Shown here piece after piece: positions 57,001 to 64,000 of a stretch of 64,000 bases of DNA (the stretch's first letter is position 1; the number at the start of each line of letters is the position of its first letter). Source of the DNA: Primulina eburnea. Its lineage: Eukaryota > Streptophyta > Magnoliopsida > Lamiales > Gesneriaceae. The notes beneath the pieces are model-generated. The model made no database searches and had not been told where the DNA came from. It saw only the letters and a program-made list of their open reading frames with translations. Location of the stretch: NCBI RefSeq assembly GCF_022965805.1, contig NC_133104.1:25974069-26038068 (forward strand), written 5' to 3'. The position numbers and the translations under genes were made by a program.

Positions 57001-57644
57001 CGGGATGATATTTAACTTGTGCTCTGCTACGCGAGGGGAGATCCCTACCAACTCTGATGAAGACCATGCGAAGACGTCCACATTCTTCTCTAGGCATCGT
57101 AACAATTGGGCCCGGGTGGCTGGTTCAAGGTCCCGGTCTATTTTTGTTGTCTTCATGGGCTGCCCGGGCAGGATGCTTACTTCCTCCTGCTCATCTCCTT
57201 CCACCATGTGCACCTGTTGGATAGAATGCACCTCCTCTTTCCCTGGCCTCCTACTCTCTCCAATTCGCCGGGCTCTTTTATTTTCAACCCTGACTGTTTC
57301 TGCATAGCACTTGCGGGAGGATGGCTGGTCCCCCCTTACCTCTCCAACTCTGTTCCCCACCGGGAACTTTAACTTCTGATGGTAAGCCGAGGCTACAGCT
57401 CGGAAAGCGTTCATAGCCGGCCTGCCCAAAATGATATTATAAGAGGTAGGAGCATTTACCACAGTGAAAACCGTCATTACCGCCTTTCTGAGCTCCTCAG
57501 CTCCTATTGTGAGGGGCAGGGTGATTTCCCCCCGAGGGTAAACTGTGTGGCCAGCAAATCCGAATAAAGCCGTTTCCACTGGCCGCAACTGGTAGTCCTC
57601 CAAATTCATCTGGTCCAGGACCTCCTGAAAAATAATGTTCACCG
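54025..57644 (-). pseudogene. Tat-2 pol: RT, RNase H, archaeal-type RNase H, integrase (open), protease active site deleted
   Basis: From the deletion at 57644/57645 down to 54025 the frame is open for about 1,200 codons: the C-terminal protease part (PTSYNIILGRPAMN), RT with YVDD at 56532-56521, gypsy RNase H, archaeal-type RNase H (IFVDGAS), integrase finger (HEGCCGDH, CEGCQRH) and core (GLDIVGSF, SDNGRQF, NGQTEVTNR). Compared with Tat-1, 26 bp are missing, taking away the protease DSG motif and shifting the frame from gag. RT and integrase look catalytically complete but cannot be released or made in frame with gag. Confidence 0.93.
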
Positions 57645-59193
57645 CGAATGTCATAATTTGCCACTTTCGCTTGGATGACCAGGGCATCATTGTGTGGGAG
57701 GCTGACTCCCTGAAGATCCCGAGGGCCAAAGCTGATTACCGGCCCCTCATCCCTCGCTGCATCCTCCACTCCAAAACTCTCATGTCGGGAATATGCTTTC
57801 CTGGCCCGGTTGGAATCTCCATCCGTTGATCCCCCAGAGATCATCTTAATCACCCCAAGGGTGGGCGATCCTCCTCCATCTTTGTTTTCCCGACCGCGAG
57901 ATGTTTGACCGGTGCTATCTTTCTTTTCTTGTCTGACCTGGCCCTTGTCCCCCGGCCTGTACCCTGCATCTTTATTTACCCACGGGGGTCCCCGGGGCTT
58001 CTTTGTTAACTGTGCCTGCTCACCAGGGCCCGACTGGGAAGGGGCCCGTTTCAGTCTTCGGCACTCACTTGTGCTATGAGCACCTTCTCCATGATAGGAG
58101 CACATCTTGGGAGTGTGTGGCAGGCTTGGAGGTGATCGGTATAATTTGGGTCCCTGATCACCGTCGCAAAGATGGACTCCTTCACCCCGGTGCGGCTTCA
58201 TGGGAGTGTATCGAGAGAAACGCCCGAGATTATTTCCCCGGGCGTTGTCATCAACTTTCCCAACTCGGTCACTTCTTTCTCTGCGGGTGGACTCCCTTTT
58301 CTGCCGCTGTGCTTCCTCCATGTTTATGTATTTTTCCGCTCGGGACAGCAGAACTTCAAAATTCCCGGGCTGCTTCTTCACCAGGGACCTGAAAAAATCT
58401 CCTTCTCTGAGTCCCTGCGTGAACGCTGTAGTTTTGGTCTCAGGAGCACAAGCCGGCACCTCCAGGGATGCTTTATAAAACCGACGAATGTACGCCCGCA
58501 GAGACTCATCACCTGACTGCTTTACCTCGAACAGACTGAAAGCAGTCTTCTTGTACCTCTTGCTACTGCTAAAGTGGTGCAAGAAGGTGACTCTGAAACC
58601 TGCAAAGGATTGTATGCTCTGGGGCTCCAACTTCTCGAACCACCTTTGGGCAGAGTCCACCAGGGTGGTGAGGAATACCTTGCACTTGATTTTGTCAGAA
58701 TAGCAATGTAACATGGTCATATTCTCAAACCGGGTGAGATGCTCATTAGGGTCTGAGTTTCCATCATACTCCCGTATTTTGGTAGCTTTGAAATGAGCAG
58801 GGAGAGGCTCACTTACAATCTCCAGGGAGAAGGGGCATCCCCGGGAATCAGCCGGGGTTGAAATATGAGATGACCCGGCTTTGGCTTCCAACTCTTTCAC
58901 TTTCTTCTTCAATCTTCTAGCTCCTGGGCCATAGTAAAGGTAGGAGCTTTGGAAAACGCCTGGAAATTTTCTTCTCTGTCTCTCTCTTTCTCGGGAGGAG
59001 ATTCTCCCATTGCCTCCTTTTCTTTTGACTGGCTGGGTTCAGGCAGGGCCCTTTCGGCGAGGGCTTTTTGGACCGCAGCAGCTATCAACTGAGTCAACTC
59101 CTCTGGGAGGTGACTGGGCGATGGATTTTCTTGACCTCCTTCAGGATTGTGAGGACCAGAGTGGTTCCCAGTATTTTTACGAGTGGTAACCAT
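57645..59193 (-). pseudogene. Tat-2 gag, frameshifted
   Basis: It starts at ATG 59193 (MVTTRKNTGNHSG). Near 58912 one T is missing relative to Tat-1, so the frame AQELED stops and the rest (KKVKELEAKAGSSH onward) continues in another frame. That part holds the gag domain (VDSAQRWFEKL, DESLRAYIRRFYKAS) and the zinc-knuckle-like motif (CSYHGEGAHSTSEC, in which one Cys of Tat-1 is Gly). It ends at the 26-bp deletion in the protease. Confidence 0.92.
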
Positions 59194-59213
59194 ATCTACG
59201 TCTTTAGCTAAAG

Positions 59214-59231
59214 TTCCCACAGACGGCGCCA
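59214..59231 (-). promoter_or_regulatory. Tat-2 primer binding site
   Basis: TGGCGCCGTCTGTGGGAA on the - strand, one base inside the 5' LTR, identical to Tat-1. Confidence 0.85.
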
Positions 59232-59232
59232 A

Positions 59233-60053
59233 TGATGTCAACCGGGCAAATCGGGTAGTAGCCGGGTGTGCAATTTGTCAAGTCGGATGCGTGGATGTAC
59301 GTGCGATTGAATATTTTTAAGTGTAAGTTGCTAGTAATCCGGGCCAGTTGAGTTCCTTGTCACCTGAAGGGTAACGACCGGGATGACTTGCGTAGTAATC
59401 CTGAAATCATAGAACGTTAGGGAGGCGCCGGAAGTTATTCCGGCGTATCCACTCCGACGCTCAAGTCAGTAATGCACGCAAAGGAAAACTGGGAGAGAAA
59501 ATAAGAGTGTTCGTGAGTGTTTGTGAGTAAAAAAAGAGAAAAAGACCCCCTTCCTGAAATACCACTGAGGGTATTTATAGATGAAGCTGGTAGATAACTT
59601 GCCCGCAAAGTTCGGATGGTGGTACATGATTCGGGGTCATGGGCCACGTTGCAAAGTAGTGGGCCACGTACTAAGAGTTGACCTGGTCATGGAACGTGGG
59701 AGAATGAGCTCCGCGATATCCGGAAGATGTGGTGATCAGGGAGAGAATGTGTCTCTTTCTCGGGTGTTTCCCACCTGGGTGCCTCTGAGGTACTTCTCGG
59801 ACCGGGAAGTTTTTACCCCGGGTATTGGCTGATTACTCCCCGGACGGTGGCTCGCCAAGTGGTTCATTGAGAATTCTTCTGACAATTGAGTGCACAACTC
59901 GCCGGACGTCTGAAGATCCGGGATCCTTTTTTCACACCGACTCACTTTAGGTAATTGTACTTCGGTATCTTCTCCCCGTTCTGATCTTGCCCGAGTTCGA
60001 GAATCTCCCGGGTCAGGGTCTATACCCGGGCCCGGGTTCCCTTGGGGGCATCA
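59233..60053 (-). repeat. Tat-2 5' LTR with promoter
   Basis: 821 bp. On the - strand TATAAATA at 59579-59572 is preceded by ACGT-core motifs (near 59646, 59666 and 59694). It lies close to the end of the host gene and points away from it, in the same direction as the host gene. Confidence 0.95.
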
Positions 60054-60244
60054 GAAGGCTATGTTGATGGATATTTGTCGTTAATCGCAGGGAACAGCGA
60101 GATGTCATGATAATTAAGACGCATGTTTGAATAGTCTTTAGTTGATATTAAATTGCATATTTCAGAGAAGAAACACAAGCATAAATATGTGATCCTTGTA
60201 AAACATACGTAGCTTAGTACAAAATAAGCTTCCAGTGACACCCT

Positions 60245-60471
60245 ATAACAAGAAAAAAGATGAGCTTTATTACCAAGTGAAGACAAAATCAATTATCCCT
60301 TTTTAGACACTCATCATTTAACAACGGCAAAAATTTAATGTGAAAATTATCACTAATACATCAATTTACAACATCCGACAAAAACATGCTTATCAGAATA
60401 TATCAAGAACGTCACACCGATAAGAATTCAAACCTGTTCAAATGGGATGCAAATCAAACCAGAGCCTCGAC
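60245..60471 (-). other. Probable 3' UTR of the host gene
   Basis: After the stop codon at 60474-60472 there is no further coding sequence. AATAAA on the - strand (60271-60266) is a likely polyadenylation signal. The stretch 60059-60244 to the edge of Tat-2 is gene-free spacer. Confidence 0.55.
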
Positions 60472-63400
60472 TCAATGTCTTCTTGAATCTGATGGCATTT
60501 GAACATAAGGGTTCACTGGGATGACAGTTTGGGATGCTTCTTTGAGATCTAGAGAAGACGAAATCTGAAACATAAGCGGAATTGCTCCCTGCGGAGGGGT
60601 TGGAGTGGGAGGAGGTGTTGCATCAAATGATTGTGAAGGTATCTTGATGGGGTAGACTTCAGTGACCTCTTCACTGCCTTCATCTAAGTACACTACATCC
60701 TGCATTGTGAGCTGGTGGTACTCGACAATCTCCCTCAGGAAACGGTTTTCTCGTGTGTAGACTGAGTTCTCTTGTGCAAGTCTTGCTTTCTCAGCTAGAA
60801 GAGTCTCAAGCTGAAGCCTTATCTGATGAGACAATATTATTAGAAGACTATTAGATTATTATACATGGCTTGCAGAAAAATAGTGGCAATCAATCATATC
60901 GCATAAGGGAAAGAAGTGTACTTAAAATGGAGACCGTGTGAAAAAAGTAGTATGAAATGAACTGATTGTTATATTAATTATATACACATATGCGGGCGTG
61001 CACAAATACAATTATAATTTTGCAAAAATGAAAATAAATGTCTTCTATGCAAACTTTAGTTGCATCATTACGGAGTAAACAGCAGTCCTGGAAACATGCA
61101 AACAGAGATGAATAAGACAGATCACAAATTTTAGATTTTATATTGATTCTTATATGGCCATGATAGGTGCTCTCTTTATTTGTACAAGAAGATAGATTAC
61201 TAACCAAATCATCATCTTCTGGGTTATCTCCTTTTTCTTTGCTTTCCCTAAGAATTCTATTTTCTTCTTCCAGCTGAGCACATCTCTCCTTTGCAAATGC
61301 CAGGTCAGCCTTGACAGCCTTAAGCTCTCTCAAAAGAAGTTTTGCTTTCGCAGCCATTGCCATTGCAACCTGATGTAGATGATAATCTCTTTTATTTCAT
61401 AAATACAACCCCAAAAGAGACGTCTCAACATTAAATACAGCGAAACTAAATCCTGGCATGTAATATAATGATTATAGTGATTTCCCTACCAACAACGTGC
61501 ACTCATTTTTAGCCAAAACGATAAAGTTGTAACAAGAAGTTGACGATTGTCCAACAGACCATGCAATCAGAACCAAGCAGTACGTCCCTAACATAAAGTA
61601 ATCCTTCTTGGGACCCGAAATGATTTAACATCATTAGACATCTGTTATTTTTTAAAATCTACGCAAGTAAAACTTCATAACCAATAAACATAGATTGCTC
61701 TTGATTAAACATGGGAAACCCATATCATATTCCCATGCATTGGAGTTAGCTTCCTTTAAGGCACAATAGAAAAGCATCATGTTTTGAACTGTTAAATACA
61801 GTGGAATAAAGGAGCATAAAAAGGTCAGTATGTACAAGCTAGTGATTTGATTACAATCAGTACTACACAATTGGCACCTTACGTCGCGAGATGCCTTCAG
61901 TTGAGTTTCCAAGTCCATATGTGTCTGTGGTTGCGTACGAGATGGCATCATGAGCTGCTGCCGCAAAGTACCAACACTTGATCCTTGATTCTGTGATGTT
62001 GAGCTTTCATTCTTTTTTCTTAGTCGAATCCTGCGAGTTTCCTGCATTATGTCTGCTGTTCGGTTCTCCACAGCTGTAATCCCCTCCTGGAAAGAGTGCA
62101 GACTATCAACATCATTAAAGAAATTGAGACAAGGACAGCGATTTATTATAAGAAAAGCTTTGAATCTGCACAGGGCCAAGGGAGAATTAAAATTTATCAA
62201 ACTTTATTCTTTTACCTTCCTAGTAATAAGATTATCATTACACATGGGGAATGTTTTAGGAGAATATTAAGGAATTTTGGATGTTAATTGATAAGCTTCA
62301 GAGATTGAAATTCTTTGGATATGGTTGCCGATAAGAATGGAACCATTTTTAAAGGTCTGATAATAATTTTCAAAAACAAAAATCACGTACTGCAAGTATT
62401 TTACAATTAATCACTTCATCTTGTCATTGTACTAACATGACCTCCAACAGTACATGAGTCTGTTTAATCAAGAATTTTCCATTATAAAATTTGTCAGATT
62501 TGATTGCACAAGTGCCAGTTTATCTCCAGGAAATCACATTTCCTCCCTACATGTCATTAATCAAATATCCAAACCCGAAGTCTTGAGCAGACAGACCATA
62601 ATGTAATTTATTCACATTTAATAAACCCTTCGTCACGTGTACCTGGAAAATAGACTCTCATATGCATAGTGCTGATACATTTTATTCATCAATCATGTTA
62701 AATGAGATCTATCTCAACACAACAAGTGAGAGCTTCTGCATTATTTGTGTATGGAACTTATTAAGATCACACTACAACAGCCCAACTAGGGAAAGAAAAT
62801 GCCAAAATAAAATACAAGCCATGCCAGTGATGAAATAGACTGCAATGCAATTTGCAACTGGTCAATATTGAATAATGTTTTTAGGCAGCCTGATGAACTT
62901 TCTGCCTCTATCCAGTATGGTCAAAGGAATCACCTATCATCTATCAACACACAAAAGAGAGAGTGTAAAATTGAACAGTAGTTATTGTTATTAAAGGGGA
63001 GACTGAACCACCAGCCAAAGCAAATATTACCATGCGGTTAAGTGCGCAATGTGTCTTTAAGACTTTGTTATTTGTAATTATCAGAGTATGAAGATCTCAT
63101 CAAGATACATTTATATCACTTTTCCCACCTCTTTTCCCAAATCACTAACAAAAGTCCATAAAACAGACGTTTACCTCAAGAGCATTACCAATAGTGCCAC
63201 CAATGAAATTAAGGGATGATGCTATCGCATCAAATCCCTTCTGTAATGCAGGGCCATCAGTCTTCCGATGGCTCTCTGAAGAGTTGTATGTATCATAGGA
63301 CTGCATGTGAAAGAAGAATAAAAAAATGAAATTGCTCCTGCTCCCATGGTAACAAAACATTGTGGTTACCACTGGTTAAAAAACTAGACTAATGTAATAG

Positions 63401-63810
63401 ATCTTATGACTGACAGGATGCTATAACATCAGTGAAACACTAACAAAGCGATATTAAGAATATAAACTTTACAGAACTAAGTCAGGAGATTGCCATTTTG
63501 GATTGAGTGAATTTGGCAAATATCAACAAATAAAATTTTGAAACAAAAAGTTGTAATGAAATGAGTTCTACAGCAGGCATTTTTTGTTTCAACCAGGAAT
63601 TGCAGCAAGTCATGTCATTCAAGAACTTCTCACCTGACCACCTTTGGCAATGTCTGAAGTCTGAAGTTTTGTCCCTCTTGTCATTTCATGTGGTTGAACA
63701 GAATCACTGTCATCAACAATAGCTTTAGCTTTCCTCGTCAGCATTCCCCAGAATCCTTTCTTAGATTCAGTCATGTTCTTTGGCTTAGGCTCATATGATG
63801 ATGCAGTATC
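60472..63810 (-). CDS. Host gene: plant coiled-coil protein of unknown function, 3' five exons (partial)
   Basis: Five exons on the - strand: 63810-63634, 63300-63175, 62086-61883, 61369-61205 and 60822-60472 (stop TGA). Every intron has GT and AG borders and every exon is phase 0, giving 340 residues in one frame. The protein order is [55 protein letters not shown], a coiled coil ([44 protein letters not shown]) and a Pro-rich tail. There is no transposon domain. The [23 protein letters not shown] segment looks like a conserved core. I cannot name the gene; it is probably a cytoplasmic coiled-coil protein. Upstream exons lie right of the window. Introns (382, 513, 1088 and 333 bp) are AT-rich with nothing else seen. 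Confidence 0.85.
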
Positions 63811-64000
63811 CTACAGTATAACAAAAATGGTTACATGTTAAATGTTTGAAATTATAATAACAATTAAGCATCAAATAAATAAAGTCCACTATGTTATGGA
63901 TGGAACAAGAGTATTAATTGATCGTTCTAGAATCCAAAATTCCCTCTGCCTTTCTCATTACAACTCATGCAATTTGTCTAACTATAATTAAGAGTACCAA
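63811..64000 (-). other. Intron of the host gene
   Basis: AT-rich sequence upstream of the acceptor CTGTAG at the 63810 exon border, with no open frame. The donor is outside the window. Confidence 0.6.

Larger units (their letters stand above)
47666..60053 (-). mobile_element. Tat-2: second copy of the Tat family with antisense module
   Basis: 12.39 kb, same layout as Tat-1: LTRs at 47666-48487 and 59233-60053, gag-pol on the - strand from 59193, and three + strand genes with arrays between pol and the 3' LTR. The LTRs differ at about 20 positions, so it is older than Tat-1. Gag has a one-base frameshift and the protease has a 26-bp deletion; the rest of pol is one long open frame. aORF2 and aORF3 are open, aORF1 is not. 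Confidence 0.95.

Noticed and set aside
60059..60292. Open frame beside Tat-2 on the - strand
   Set aside because: It lies beyond the likely polyadenylation signal of the host gene, has no domain and ends at the insertion site.
1..64000. tRNA, rRNA or other structural RNA genes
   Set aside because: I looked for conserved tRNA boxes and rRNA blocks by eye and saw none; the tRNA-like words are retroelement primer sites.

Overview
This window is plant nuclear DNA, almost certainly from a flowering plant. It has no bacterial operon structure, the genes contain GT-AG introns, and nearly all of it is nested transposable elements of types typical of angiosperms: Ty3/gypsy chromoviruses of Tekay/Del type, Ty3/gypsy Tat type with two RNase H domains, a SIRE-like Ty1/copia element and a Mutator-like DNA transposon (MULE). 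I cannot name the species. Layout, left to right. Element A (1-15681, + strand, 5' end outside the window) is a decayed Tekay-like gypsy element; its 3' LTR is split by Tat-1 (2240-14995, - strand; TSD GTATG; LTRs about 99% identical). Element A itself sits in the LTR of element B (- strand; pieces 15682-16710 and 26347-27404). B's LTR is also split by element C (16711-26341, - strand, Tekay-like; TSD TCACA). B in turn interrupts the reverse transcriptase region of a copia element (- strand; pieces 27405-30481 and 43491-about 45372). The copia gag is split by a MULE (30482-43490; 84-bp TIRs, 10-bp TSD), and the MULE transposase is split by element D (32416-41492, + strand, Tekay-like; TSD ATATC). 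After an LTR-like, mostly anonymous stretch (45373-47660) comes Tat-2 (47666-60053, - strand; TSD GAAGG), a second member of the Tat-1 family. The only host gene is at the right edge (60472-63810, - strand): five phase-0 exons of a plant coiled-coil protein whose N-terminus is outside the window. The most interesting system is the antisense half of the two Tat elements. Between the pol end and the 3' LTR, on the strand opposite gag-pol, each copy carries three genes, each with its own TATA box. Two are short paralogous ORFs (here aORF1 and aORF2, about 140 aa). The third is a gene of about 720 aa with two short introns (aORF3, Transposase_28-like domain plus coiled coil). Each gene is followed by its own tandem array. 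All three arrays, in both copies, are built on one 24-nt frame: GCCGGGG, ten bases, CCCGGGC. The ten-base centre is specific to each array. aORF3 is open in both copies although gag-pol is disabled in both, by different lesions. No autonomous retroelement appears intact: A, C, D and the copia carry many stops, frameshifts or altered catalytic residues. Tat-1 has an in-frame TAG and a frameshift, and Tat-2 lacks its protease active site because of a 26-bp deletion. The nesting gives a relative order: copia first, then B and the MULE, then A, C and D, then Tat-1. Tat-2 is an independent insertion about 190 bp beyond the putative polyadenylation signal of the host gene.
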